Assembly (NCBI GenBank): GCA_964203655.1
Contig: CAXNMJ010000001.1
Span: 372,001-436,000, forward strand
DNA: 64,000 nucleotides
Origin: BACL27 sp947488385
GTDB taxonomy: Bacteria > Actinomycetota > Acidimicrobiia > Acidimicrobiales > Ilumatobacteraceae
Direction: 5' to 3'
Below, in pieces: positions 56,015 to 64,000 of the stretch. Each line of letters opens with the position of its first letter. Position 1 is the stretch's first letter. The position numbers and the translations under genes are program-made. The notes under the pieces were generated by a model. The model ran no database searches. It saw only the letters and a list, made by a program, of their open reading frames with translations, and was not told the origin of the DNA.

Positions 56015-56927
56015 GTGCAAGAGCCTCGCCGAAATATTCTTAAATCGCCTGGTGATTGGCGCACCCTGATCATTGCCGTTTTGGTTTACGGCGGCTGGTT
56101 AGCAACAGTTTTTCTGCACAAACAAATGCCTTGGTGGGCGACATTTGCATTGCTCACTTGGTTTGGTGCATGGCACCTCAGTTTGCAACACGAACTCGTG
56201 CACGGACACCCATTTCGCAATTCAAAGTTGAACGCCGCTCTGGCCTCACTGTCACTAACAATGTGGGTTCCGTTCTTGTCGTTCAAACGCGATCACATCT
56301 CACACCACAACACAACTCTCACACACCCCAAAGCTTGACACTGAGAGCTACTACTCGATGCCCGAGCAGTGGCAACATTCAGGCCGATTCTTGCGCTCGA
56401 TCTATTGGGCCAATCGCACTATCGCCTTCAGGCTGACAGTTTGGTCAGTCTTCAGCACTGTGCAATATTTCTTCGCCGATGCATGGCGCGCAATTCGCAA
56501 TGTCGACAACGCGCGAAGTGCGTGGGCGTTACATATTCCTGGCCTCATTGCAGTTACATACATCGTCAATAATCTTGCCGGAATGTCAATGGTCGAATAC
56601 CTGATCGGCGGCGTATTCGCCTCTCACTCGCTCAACATGATGCGCTCGTTTGCCGAACACAAAACACTCGGCGATGAATCAACACGAACTGCGATGATCG
56701 ACGCCGGTCGAGTCATGAGTTTGTTGATGCTCAACAACAACCTGCACATCGCTCACCACGACGAACCATCAGCACCTTGGTATAAAGTGCCCGAAGTTGC
56801 CGAGCGGCTTAACGCGTTTGAACGTGCGCAGAAAATCAACGCGCTGTACAAAGGTGGCTATGGCGAACTCCTCCGTCGATTTACTTTCAAGCCTTACGAT
56901 CAGCCCGTTTATAGCAAGTCGGTTTGA
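56015..56927 (+). CDS. Fatty-acid-desaturase-family membrane enzyme (frameshifted)
   Basis: About 303 residues when one base in the CCCC run at 56326-56329 is removed. Three histidine boxes are seen: HELVHGH (first frame), HISHH (first frame) and NNNLHIAHHDEP (second frame). Together they bind the di-iron centre of membrane desaturases and hydroxylases. Hydrophobic helices lie around 20-55 and 165-205. The join THPKLDTESYYSMPEQW is smooth. Lies between hutI and hutH with 9 and 46 base gaps, so it probably shares their transcript; a link to histidine metabolism is not known. GTG start at 56015. Confidence 0.83.
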
Positions 56928-56973
56928 TCTCTTTGGTTTTCTGATTTTTCATACCGACAACTAGAGTTCTACC

Positions 56974-58518
56974 GTGCAAAGTTCTGCCGTATCGATCAGT
57001 ACTTCTGGTCTTGATCGTGATTCCGTCGTCAGTGTTGCTCGTGATTTTGCCGAAGTAAAAATCACACAATCTGCTTTTGATGCTCTGGCTCGTTCGAGCA
57101 AAGTTGTCGAAGATTTGGCCAAGTCAGACCAGCCTGTCTATGGCATTTCAACTGGGTTTGGTGCACTCGCAACCAAACACATCGCTCCAAATGATCGGGT
57201 CGCCTTGCAGCAGTCGCTGATTCGTTCACATGCAGCAGGCATGGGATCTGTAGTTGAGACCGAGGTAGTTCGCGCGATGCAGTTATTGCGTCTGCGTACT
57301 TTGTGCAGCGGCGCAACCGGCGTGAGACCAGTTGTTGCCGAGACAATGGCGGCCATGCTCAATGCGGCAATCACACCAGTTGTTTACGAATACGGCTCAC
57401 TTGGCTGCAGCGGCGATCTTGCCCCGCTTTCTCATTGTGCGCTCGCACTCATGGGTGAAGGCGAAGTCTTTGATAAATCAGGCAAACGTCGCCCGACACT
57501 CGAAGTGCTCAAAGAGAACAACATCAAGCCAATCGTGTTGCGCGAAAAAGAAGGACTCGCACTCATCAACGGCACCGATGGCATGCTCGGCATGTTGCTC
57601 TTGGCGATCACCGATCTTTTTGAACTTTGCAAACTTGCCGATATTGCAACAGCTCTTAGCGTTGAAGCACTGCTCGGCACCGACCAGGTTTTTACCGCCG
57701 ACATGCACGAGCCTCTGCGTGCGCACCCCGGTCAAGTTGCAAGTGCCGCCAATATCTTTGCGCTTCTGAAAAATTCACCGTTGGTCGCATCTCATCGCAC
57801 CGACGACACTCGCGTGCAAGACGCATATTCGCTTCGTTGTGCGCCACAAGTCAATGGTGCAGTTCGCGACACGATCACTCATGCTTTGAATGTCGCCCAA
57901 CGCGAACTTGCGGCGATGATCGACAACCCCGTTGTCACCAGTTCTGGAGAGATTCGCTCGAACGGCAATTTTCACGGCGCGCCAGTTGGCTATGTGCTTG
58001 ACTTCTTGGCAATTGCAACTTGCGATCTCGGCTCTATCAGCGAGCGCCGCACCGATCGCATGCTCGATGCAAATCGGTCAATGGGGCTACCGGCATTTTT
58101 GGCGTTCAATGCCGGTGTCGACTCAGGCTTAATGATCGCTCAATACACGCAAGCCAGCATGGTTTCAGAAAACAAACGCCTGGCCGTTCCTGCCAGCGTC
58201 GATTCAATTCCTACAAGTGCGATGCAAGAAGATCACGTCTCTATGGGATGGAACGCCGCGCGCAAATTACGTCTCGCAATCGACAACTTGCGTCGAATTT
58301 TGGCAATTGAAATTTTTGCTGCAACTCGGGCGATTGACTATCGCGCGCCGCTCACTGCATCCCCTGCCTTGACGAAAGTTGTCGGTGAAGTGCGCAAAGT
58401 TATCGGCGCACCAGGCCCAGACAGAATTCTCGCCGAACAAATGGCCCAGGTCGAAACCCTCGCCCGCACTCACGCTCTTCGCCTCGCAGCAGAAACCGTC
58501 ACCGGCCCCCTCAACTGA
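56974..58518 (+). CDS. hutH: Histidine ammonia-lyase
   Basis: First step of histidine breakdown: eliminates ammonia to give urocanate. 514 residues, the usual length. The catalytic Tyr56 lies in YGISTGFG, and the MIO cofactor forms from residues 145-147, here Cys-Ser-Gly in GCSGDLAPLSH instead of the usual Ala-Ser-Gly. QDAYSLRCAPQVNGA, GNFHGAPVGYVLD and QEDHVSMGWNAARK are the other family blocks. GTG start at 56974. Last gene of the hut run. Confidence 0.96.
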   Translation: MQSSAVSISTSGLDRDSVVSVARDFAEVKITQSAFDALARSSKVVEDLAKSDQPVYGISTGFGALATKHIAPNDRVALQQSLIRSHAAGMGSVVETEVVRAMQLLRLRTLCSGATGVRPVVAETMAAMLNAAITPVVYEYGSLGCSGDLAPLSHCALALMGEGEVFDKSGKRRPTLEVLKENNIKPIVLREKEGLALINGTDGMLGMLLLAITDLFELCKLADIATALSVEALLGTDQVFTADMHEPLRAHPGQVASAANIFALLKNSPLVASHRTDDTRVQDAYSLRCAPQVNGAVRDTITHALNVAQRELAAMIDNPVVTSSGEIRSNGNFHGAPVGYVLDFLAIATCDLGSISERRTDRMLDANRSMGLPAFLAFNAGVDSGLMIAQYTQASMVSENKRLAVPASVDSIPTSAMQEDHVSMGWNAARKLRLAIDNLRRILAIEIFAATRAIDYRAPLTASPALTKVVGEVRKVIGAPGPDRILAEQMAQVETLARTHALRLAAETVTGPLN

Positions 58519-58553
58519 TTTTTACCGACTCTCGTCGGGGCGAAAGTAGTTGG

Positions 58554-59318
58554 TTATTTGACGATGTAGGTCAAAGTTTTAATCATCTGATCAAACTTTG
58601 AAGAACCGTCAGCAAACAAAGTGACTTTACAAATGCCAGGCTTTCTGAATTTGATCGTGAAACTTGATGTTCCCGTGGTGGTGCAAATTGATCGAGTCTC
58701 TTCTGACGAAACCACAACTGCCGTCTTTTTGGTCGTTACAAGTTTGCTTGCGCTCATTGCGACGCTTGTTCCAGCTTTGTAAGTTGCGCCGTCTTTTTTC
58801 AGACCGAGAGATGCAAGCGCAACATCTTGCGTCGGCAAAAACTTGATCGGCACAACTGTGTCGAGCGCCGTGTCAGTTATTCCACGGTGGTCGCGATATA
58901 TAAACAGCGAACAATTTGCTACGCCGCAGTTATAGGTCTTGCTCACTCCTGCCGAGTCGACTTTTGAAAAGCTCGAACGCAACATCAGAACTAACTCGCC
59001 AGCAGCCGATTGTGAGCCACGTTGCGCATCTGCTGTTGCCCAGATCATTGTGCCTGTCTCGGTAACACTGCCATTGCAAATTAAACCAGTTGCTGCACGT
59101 TGCCCCAAAGTTGGCTTGAAGCACTGAGAAACATAAACGCCCTGACCTGCAGGCACGTTGGCCAATCTGATCGAGACAACTTCGAGATCAGCGACTTTTT
59201 CTGTTTTGCTGACGCTCACACCAACCGCCGCCGAAACTTGCGCCGGCACGACTGAAACCAATGTTGTTGCTATTGCAGAGATAATTACTGAGCGAAAAAA
59301 CACACGAGATTTGAACAT
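58554..59318 (-). CDS. Secreted neocarzinostatin-like domain protein
   Basis: A 254-residue exported protein from the ATG at 59318 (signal peptide 1-30, ending VSA). The frame is open upstream but with no signal-like start. Residues 30-165 resemble the neocarzinostatin/macromomycin immunoglobulin-like fold: VYVSQCF paired with LICNGS, and YNCGVANCSLFIYRD near the end, followed by TVVPIKF. A second beta-rich segment with two more Cys fills the C-terminus. Binding of a small ligand is likely but unproven. It is downstream of a related lipoprotein gene and next to an iron/heme-type importer. Confidence 0.65.
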   Translation of the reverse strand: MFKSRVFFRSVIISAIATTLVSVVPAQVSAAVGVSVSKTEKVADLEVVSIRLANVPAGQGVYVSQCFKPTLGQRAATGLICNGSVTETGTMIWATADAQRGSQSAAGELVLMLRSSFSKVDSAGVSKTYNCGVANCSLFIYRDHRGITDTALDTVVPIKFLPTQDVALASLGLKKDGATYKAGTSVAMSASKLVTTKKTAVVVSSEETRSICTTTGTSSFTIKFRKPGICKVTLFADGSSKFDQMIKTLTYIVK

Positions 59319-59346
59319 AAGACTTTCTTTTTTTTGGGGGGATGAA

Positions 59347-60012
59347 TTAATTAGTAAACGAGATCGGCACAAAAACATCTTGTGTTCGATCTGTATATCG
59401 CAAGTGATCAGATCGAGTGACCACACCGCATTTAATTGCAGTGCAATCCAACGCTCCGCTTTTTCCGACGATTACAAGTTCAACAATAAATGATCCGTCT
59501 GGCTGAAATGGTGTCGTGAGACCAACGGCATAGTTCGGCGGATTCGACGAAACCCAAACCGAACTCGACGAAGAGCCGTCAATGTTGACTCCTCCAATGC
59601 AGGTGGCTTGTGGGCCGGGCGCTGCCTGCGAACAGACAATTACATAGACACCTTTTGAAACATCAAAGCCCGTGCCACGAACCGTGACCGAAGTCCCACT
59701 CGGGTTGAGGTTCGTTGTTTGGCTAACTGAGAGTTTTGGACGGTTTACAGCAACTGATGTTGTCGTCGCAGGCACCGCACTTGACGAAACTGTGCCACTG
59801 TTTCCACTCGTCACCGTCGCGATGCTGGTAGTCGAGCTCGCCTGCGAACCAGCCCCCGTTGTTGCAACTGTCGTTGACTCAATAACGCCTTCTGTTGTGC
59901 TTGTCACACTTGAAGTGGTGGTCGAAATCTCGCCTTCAGAATTTGAAGTTGAACTTGAACTTGTGCAACTGCTGATCACGACTGCCAACAGCACTGACGC
60001 GACAAGTTTCAT
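59347..60012 (-). CDS. Neocarzinostatin-like lipoprotein
   Basis: A 221-residue exported protein. Lipobox ISSC (Cys16), then a Ser/Thr-rich linker to about residue 92, then a single beta domain (VSQTTNLNPSGTSVTVRGTG, GVYVIVC, ATCIGG, ALDCTAIKCGVVTRSD, VFVPISF) with four Cys in two pairs. The same Cys spacing and the VPI(S/K)F ending occur in the neighbouring 58554-59318 protein, so the two are paralogues. ATG at 60012. Divergent from the solute-binding-protein gene across 47 bases. Confidence 0.65.
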   Translation of the reverse strand: MKLVASVLLAVVISSCTSSSSTSNSEGEISTTTSSVTSTTEGVIESTTVATTGAGSQASSTTSIATVTSGNSGTVSSSAVPATTTSVAVNRPKLSVSQTTNLNPSGTSVTVRGTGFDVSKGVYVIVCSQAAPGPQATCIGGVNIDGSSSSSVWVSSNPPNYAVGLTTPFQPDGSFIVELVIVGKSGALDCTAIKCGVVTRSDHLRYTDRTQDVFVPISFTN

Positions 60013-60021
60013 CGCCCAAAT

Positions 60022-60056
60022 CTTACCAATCAGATACTCACTAGTAGATTGGTGAG
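60022..60056. promoter_or_regulatory. Inverted repeat in divergent intergenic region, candidate operator
   Basis: CTTACCAATC and GATTGGTGAG form a 10-bp inverted repeat with one G-T exception, 15-base spacer, between the lipoprotein and importer genes. The right arm overlaps the importer ribosome-binding site (GGTGAGG), so part of its sequence may be fixed by that role. It does not match a DtxR consensus. Confidence 0.4.
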
Positions 60057-60059
60057 GCT

Positions 60060-61091
60060 ATGTTCACAAGTTCTAGAGCAAAATCTTTGTTGGCTGTTTC
60101 GCTTGCAACCACTGCTCTTTTCGTGCTTTCGTCATGTGCATCAACAACTGAAACTTCGCCTTCTACAACTGTGCCAAGTGCAACAAGACCCATATTAATT
60201 TCGGCTGAGAATTTTGATTTGCCAGTTATTGGCTCTGGCACCTCACTGTTGCCAGCAACTGTTCAATCTGCCGACGATGTTGCAGTGACGATCGTCGATT
60301 CATCGCGAATAATCGTTTTAAACGAAGCCATCGCCGAAATTGTCATCGCACTCGGTTTTATCGACAACATAATTGGTCGTGATGCAACCACAACCCTCGA
60401 CGCCCTGACTGCGGTTCCCAAAGTCAGTAGCGGTCACGACATCAGCGCCGAGAGCGTGCTTGCTCTGAATCCAACACTTGTAATTGGCGACACTCGGTCT
60501 GGTCCGCCCGAGGCAATTCAACAACTACGCGGAGCCGGAATTGCAATTGTCTTGGCGCCAGAAGTTTGGCAACTCAAAGATGTGGCACCACGAATCGAAC
60601 TAATTGCAGCCGCACTCGGAGCGCAAGATTTCGGCAAACAATTAGTTGTCAAAACACAGAACGATATTGACGAAGCTCTAAAAACACTTGATAAATCAGC
60701 GGCAGCACCACGAGTCGCTTTCATTTATGTACGCGGCACTGCCTCGGTATTTCTGCTTGGCGGAAAAGAATCAGGCGCCGACGAAATGATCCGCTCTGCG
60801 GGTGGCATTGATGTTGGTTCAGATCTCGGGCTTGCTCCATTTACCCCGCTCACTAGCGAAGCAATCGTCAACGCCAACCCCGACATAATCGTTGTCACCA
60901 CACGGGGCCTGGCTTCTGTTGGCGGCATCGACGGTCTACTAGAGCTTCCGGGTATTGCCCAGACGCCATCGGCAAAAACACGCGCAGTGGTGTCGATTGA
61001 TGATGACTTGTTATTCTCTTTTGGGCCACGCACAGGCGAACTGATCGTCCAAATGTCGCAGGCCTTCAAAACTTTGACGACAAAAAACTGA
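60060..61091 (+). CDS. Heme/siderophore-type ABC transporter substrate-binding lipoprotein
   Basis: A 343-residue class III (FecB/HmuT-type) binding protein. Lipobox LSSC (Cys26). RIIVLNEAIAEIVIALGFIDNIIGRDATTT is the opening of the TroA-like fold (given here in two halves of meaning), ALNPTLVIGDTRSGP and ANPDIIVVTTRG close the two lobes. Together with the next two genes it forms an importer. The sequence resembles HmuT, so heme is a good guess, with ferric siderophore or cobalamin possible. ATG at 60060. Confidence 0.87.
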   Translation: MFTSSRAKSLLAVSLATTALFVLSSCASTTETSPSTTVPSATRPILISAENFDLPVIGSGTSLLPATVQSADDVAVTIVDSSRIIVLNEAIAEIVIALGFIDNIIGRDATTTLDALTAVPKVSSGHDISAESVLALNPTLVIGDTRSGPPEAIQQLRGAGIAIVLAPEVWQLKDVAPRIELIAAALGAQDFGKQLVVKTQNDIDEALKTLDKSAAAPRVAFIYVRGTASVFLLGGKESGADEMIRSAGGIDVGSDLGLAPFTPLTSEAIVNANPDIIVVTTRGLASVGGIDGLLELPGIAQTPSAKTRAVVSIDDDLLFSFGPRTGELIVQMSQAFKTLTTKN

Positions 61092-61104
61092 AACGGCCCA
61101 CAAA

Positions 61105-62139
61105 ATGAACGACCTTCGACGACTTAACCCCAAAATCGTTGCGGTTGTTTTGACAATCGGTTTAATCATTGTCGTCATTAATGCGCTTTCTACAGGTGCG
61201 TACACAATTCCGTTTAGCGAATTGCTAAAAGTTTTGTTCCAAGGTCCAGCAAGTAGCTCAGGCACAGACTCTGTGAGTCACGCTATTTTTTGGAACGTTC
61301 GTTTACCGCGCGTGATACTTGCAATCGTTGTCGGCGCTTCACTCGCGGTTGCCGGCGTAGTGATGCAGGGTGTCTTTCGCAATCCGCTCGCTGAACCAGC
61401 AACAGTTGGCGTGTCCGGTGGCGCAGCTGTCGGAGCAGTCATTGCAATCACGTTGGGTCTCAGCAGAATCACACTCGGTGTGCAAGTGTTCGCGTTCATC
61501 GGTGGCACGCTTGCAACAGCGGTCGTCTACGGCCTCTCACGTGTTGACGGCAAAACTGACATCGTCACATTAATTTTGACAGGCATCGCAATTAACGCTC
61601 TTTCAGGCGCGTTGATTGGTCTTGCAGTTTTTATTGCCGATGACGACCAAATTCGCACAGTGACATTTTGGAGCCTCGGCTCATTAGGTCTTGCCACATG
61701 GCGCGCAGTTGCGATGGTGTTGCCGCTGGCAATAGTCGGCATCGCGCTGAGCACGAAATTTTCACGCACACTTGACTTGATGGCACTTGGTGATCGCTCA
61801 GCCGAACATGTGGGTGTTCCAGTCGAGCGTGTACGTTTGCAAACAATCGCGATTGTCGGCCTTCTTGCATCAAGCGCAGTTGCAGCCACTGGCATCATCG
61901 CATTCGTTGGACTAATAGTGCCCCACATCTTGCGTCTCGTGCTCGGACCAAAGCATCGTGACTTGTTGTGGTCATCTGCCCTACTTGGTGCGATCGTCAC
62001 ATTGCTCGCCGACCTTGCCGCGCGCACACTGCTGTCACCTGCTGAGTTGCCACTCGGTGTGCTCACAGCATTGATTGGTGCGCCGTTCTTCTTGTGGCTG
62101 TTGCGCAAGATGCGCTCAAGTGAAAGCACGTGGACATGA
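61105..62139 (+). CDS. FecCD/HmuU-family ABC transporter permease
   Basis: A 344-residue permease with about ten helices. FWNVRLPRVILAIVVGASLAVAGVVMQGVFRNPLAEP (in parts RLPR, GASLA, NPLAEP) is the family's coupling region, and VGLIVPHILRLVLGPKHR is the second conserved block. It follows the binding-protein gene by 13 bases, and its stop overlaps the ATPase start as ATGA. Confidence 0.93.
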   Translation: MNDLRRLNPKIVAVVLTIGLIIVVINALSTGAYTIPFSELLKVLFQGPASSSGTDSVSHAIFWNVRLPRVILAIVVGASLAVAGVVMQGVFRNPLAEPATVGVSGGAAVGAVIAITLGLSRITLGVQVFAFIGGTLATAVVYGLSRVDGKTDIVTLILTGIAINALSGALIGLAVFIADDDQIRTVTFWSLGSLGLATWRAVAMVLPLAIVGIALSTKFSRTLDLMALGDRSAEHVGVPVERVRLQTIAIVGLLASSAVAATGIIAFVGLIVPHILRLVLGPKHRDLLWSSALLGAIVTLLADLAARTLLSPAELPLGVLTALIGAPFFLWLLRKMRSSESTWT

Positions 62140-62927
62140 CGAGATACGACCCTGACATGAGCCCTGTAATCAAATGTGAAAATGTTTCGGTAATTCGTGG
62201 GAATGCGACGATTCTTCAACAAGTTTCACTGCATGCAAATCGCGGCGAGCTAGTTGCAATTCTCGGACCAAACGGCGCAGGAAAATCAACCCTGCTTGGC
62301 GTTCTTGCTGGCGATCTCGAACCCGATAGTGGCAGCGTACATTTCGGAAGTCGACAAATTTCGCAATTAGACAACCACGAATTAGCACGTACCCGTGCGG
62401 TGCTACCACAACGCGTCAACATTTCATTTCCATACAGTGTTGAAGAAGTTGTTGAGATGGGTCGTGGCCCAAAACTTGGCGCGGACGACCAAAATCTTGT
62501 TGAGTCGGCAATGCTCCGCCTTGATGTCTCGGCGATGCGCAACAGGCTTTATCGTTCGCTCTCGATTGGCGAACAAGCTCGAGTCTCGATGGCGCGAATT
62601 TTGGCCCAAGATACTCAGCTTCTTTTGCTCGACGAACCAACCGCTGTTCTTGACATCGGTCAACAAGAAAAACTCATGCTCATCGTGCGGTCTTTAGTTG
62701 ACGAAGGTCGCACCGTGATCGCAGTGTTTCACGACTTAAATGTGGCGATGTCGTTCGCCGATCGCGTCATCTTGTTACAAAACGGAAAACAAGTCGCTTC
62801 TGGCGCTCCACGCGAAACCTTGACTGCTTCAACTTTGAGCTCAATTTATGAGCACCGCATCGACGTAATCAGGGTCAACGACGACACTGGTCCTATCGTC
62901 ATTCCGTCGCCGCGCAGTCGCGACTAG
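62136..62927 (+). CDS. Heme/siderophore ABC transporter ATP-binding protein
   Basis: A 263-residue ATPase. Walker A GPNGAGKST, Q-loop VLPQRV, a signature SIGEQARV in place of the usual LSGGQ, Walker B LLLLDEPT and the switch His in VFHDLNVAM. The divergent signature is the kind seen in HmuV. I chose the ATG at 62136, which overlaps the permease TGA; GTG 62130 and ATG 62157 are alternatives. Completes the importer of the two previous genes. Confidence 0.92.
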   Translation: MTRYDPDMSPVIKCENVSVIRGNATILQQVSLHANRGELVAILGPNGAGKSTLLGVLAGDLEPDSGSVHFGSRQISQLDNHELARTRAVLPQRVNISFPYSVEEVVEMGRGPKLGADDQNLVESAMLRLDVSAMRNRLYRSLSIGEQARVSMARILAQDTQLLLLDEPTAVLDIGQQEKLMLIVRSLVDEGRTVIAVFHDLNVAMSFADRVILLQNGKQVASGAPRETLTASTLSSIYEHRIDVIRVNDDTGPIVIPSPRSRD

Positions 62928-62934
62928 TTAATTT

Positions 62935-63190
62935 CTAGCTAGCTAGCGCTGCCAACTTTTCTTTAACTTTTGCCACCGACGGGTTCGTCATCGCTTCGCC
63001 GTCTGAGAAAACAAGTGTCGGCACGGTCTGGTTGCCGTTATTGACTCGCTCAACAATCGCCGCAGCATCTGCGTCGTGTTCAAGGTCAATCTCTGTGAAA
63101 GTAATGCCATCTTGCATTCAACATTGCTTTAAGTCGCTTGCAATAGCCGCACCACTGGGTGCTGTACATTACGAAATCAGTTTTGCTCAT
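62935..63190 (-). CDS. Mycoredoxin/glutaredoxin-like protein (frameshifted)
   Basis: About 84 residues when one extra base near 63117-63121 is removed. The first frame begins MSKTDFVMYSTQWCGYCKRLKAM, with the redox pair Cys14 and Cys17. The second frame continues DGITFTEIDLEHDADAAAIVERVN, then TVPTLVFSDG with the cis-Pro, matching mycothiol-dependent mycoredoxins of actinobacteria. ATG start at 63190. It ends convergent with the ABC ATPase gene and lies 34 bases from the end of the FAD-linked oxidase gene on the same strand. Confidence 0.82.
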
Positions 63191-63224
63191 ATCAATAATC
63201 TATCTTTGCCGTCGAGGTACTGGT

Positions 63225-64000
63225 TCAGTGCAAAACCCGGTCGGCGATTATCTTGCCTGGGTTCATGATTCCGTTTGGATCAAGAGCATTCTTGATCGTC
63301 GCCATAACATCAACTGCTTCACGACCAAGTTCACTTACGAGATACTTGATTTTGCCAACACCGATGCCGTGTTCACCAGTGCATGTTCCCTCAAGGCTCA
63401 ACGAGCGCTCAACTAGCCGGGTGTGGAAGTCCTCAAGTTTCTCGATCGCGGCGTGATCGTTCGGGTCGGCGGTAAGCAAGACGTGAAAGTTGCCGTCCCC
63501 CACATGACCAACAATCGGTCCATATATTTTCGAGGCGATGAGATCTTGTTGCGTCTGCTCAATGCACTCGGAAAGCTTCGAGATCGGCACACAGACATCT
63601 GTTGCAAAAATATGACCATTTGGTTGGTGTGAACGACATGCAAGACCCGCATCGTGTCGCGCTTGCCATAACTTTCGGCGCTCAGCTTCATCAGTAGTTT
63701 GCAAAAAGCCTTGGCCACCATGCCGCTCGAGCACCTCACGTGCCGCGGCAATATCAATCGCTGTCGATTCAGCCGAGCCATGAAACTCGAGCAGCAGCAA
63801 GTCTTTGTTCGGCAATGTCGTGCCCGAGTAGCGATTCACAGCAACGACTGCATCTCGATCTACTAGTTCAATGCGAGCAACATCAATGCCGAGTTGAATA
63901 GTTTCAATAACTCCGTCGACTGCGTTACGAACACTGTCGAATTGAATTGTCGCTGCCGCAATAACTTCAGGGATTCCAAATACGCGCAATGTCAATTCTG
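63225..64000 (-). CDS. FAD-linked oxidase, C-terminal part (5' end beyond window)
   Basis: The last 258 codons or so of a GlcD/D-lactate-dehydrogenase-type flavoenzyme. The frame is open to the right edge, where ELTLRVFGIPE is the usual end of the FAD domain, so the start lies outside. Visible are the FAD-oxidase C-terminal blocks LLLLEFHGS, LWQARHDAGLA, DVCVPISKL, GHVGDGNFHVLL and GEHGIGVGKIKYL, with histidines of the active-site metal region. It oxidises a 2-hydroxy acid; the exact one is unknown. Confidence 0.9.
   Translation of the reverse strand, partial: ELTLRVFGIPEVIAAATIQFDSVRNAVDGVIETIQLGIDVARIELVDRDAVVAVNRYSGTTLPNKDLLLLEFHGSAESTAIDIAAAREVLERHGGQGFLQTTDEAERRKLWQARHDAGLACRSHQPNGHIFATDVCVPISKLSECIEQTQQDLIASKIYGPIVGHVGDGNFHVLLTADPNDHAAIEKLEDFHTRLVERSLSLEGTCTGEHGIGVGKIKYLVSELGREAVDVMATIKNALDPNGIMNPGKIIADRVLH

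Noticed and set aside
61527..62222. Long open frame on the minus strand
   Set aside because: It is the antisense of the ABC permease, rich in Arg, Ser and Ala, with no family features.

Overview
The window looks like a gene-dense, moderate-GC chromosome segment of a free-living actinobacterium, most likely of the class Acidimicrobiia (Ilumatobacter-like). The clues are a PafB/PafC pair of WYL regulators, a 28-residue ribosomal protein of the actinobacterial bL37 type, an F420-type luciferase-like oxidoreductase, a mycoredoxin-type glutaredoxin, frequent GTG/TTG starts and ATGA/GTGA gene overlaps. This lineage call is an inference from gene families. There is no sign of prophage, insertion sequence or CRISPR array. 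No gene-free gap exceeds about 110 bases.

Layout. 1-10.5 kb: pafB/pafC, pgi, rarD, a TetR regulator, a hydrolase / L,D-transpeptidase / glycosyltransferase run, argG and an M20 peptidase. 10.5-15.2 kb: tRNA-Leu(UAA), a PD-(D/E)XK nuclease with probable Fe-S cysteines, the tiny bL37 gene, a secreted nuclease, and a ferredoxin / MauE-like / flavin reductase / metallo-hydrolase run. 15.2-18.1 kb: a three-gene operon of an epoxide-hydrolase-like protein, a thioredoxin-domain protein and a UGSC-family selenoprotein. The selenoprotein has an in-frame TGA (17858-17860) followed at the expected distance by a perfect 8-bp hairpin. 18.1-24.1 kb: MaoC hydratase, methylsuccinyl-CoA dehydrogenase and a CitE-type lyase, suggesting the lower ethylmalonyl-CoA pathway. 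24.1-33.4 kb: class I fumarase, HNH protein, LLM oxidoreductase, SGNH lipoprotein, molybdopterin oxidoreductase, MFS exporter, amidase. 33.4-36.3 kb: two convergent nuclease genes (YqaJ-type and DUF2779-type). 36.3-50.6 kb: two sulfatases, tRNA-Arg(UCG), NDH-2, an ABC exporter, a carotenoid oxygenase, a dimethylargininase-like enzyme, phosphatase and kinase genes, MscS and an M23 peptidase. 50.6-58.5 kb: a histidine-utilisation operon (hutD, hutU, hutF, a peptide-deformylase-like gene, hutI, a desaturase, hutH). 58.5-62.9 kb: two secreted neocarzinostatin-like proteins beside a heme/siderophore-type ABC importer. 62.9-64 kb: mycoredoxin and a truncated FAD-linked oxidase.

Two points matter most. 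First, TGA 17858 should be read as selenocysteine, so the gene is one 174-residue protein and not two fragments. Second, the hut operon contains every enzyme of the five-step formylglutamate route except HutG, and carries a deformylase homologue in its place.

A caution: eight genes carry frameshifts, nine sites in all. Eight sites are single-base insertions, several in homopolymers, and one is a deletion. On either side of each site the protein reads as an ordinary family member, so I annotate them as whole genes and suspect base-calling error.
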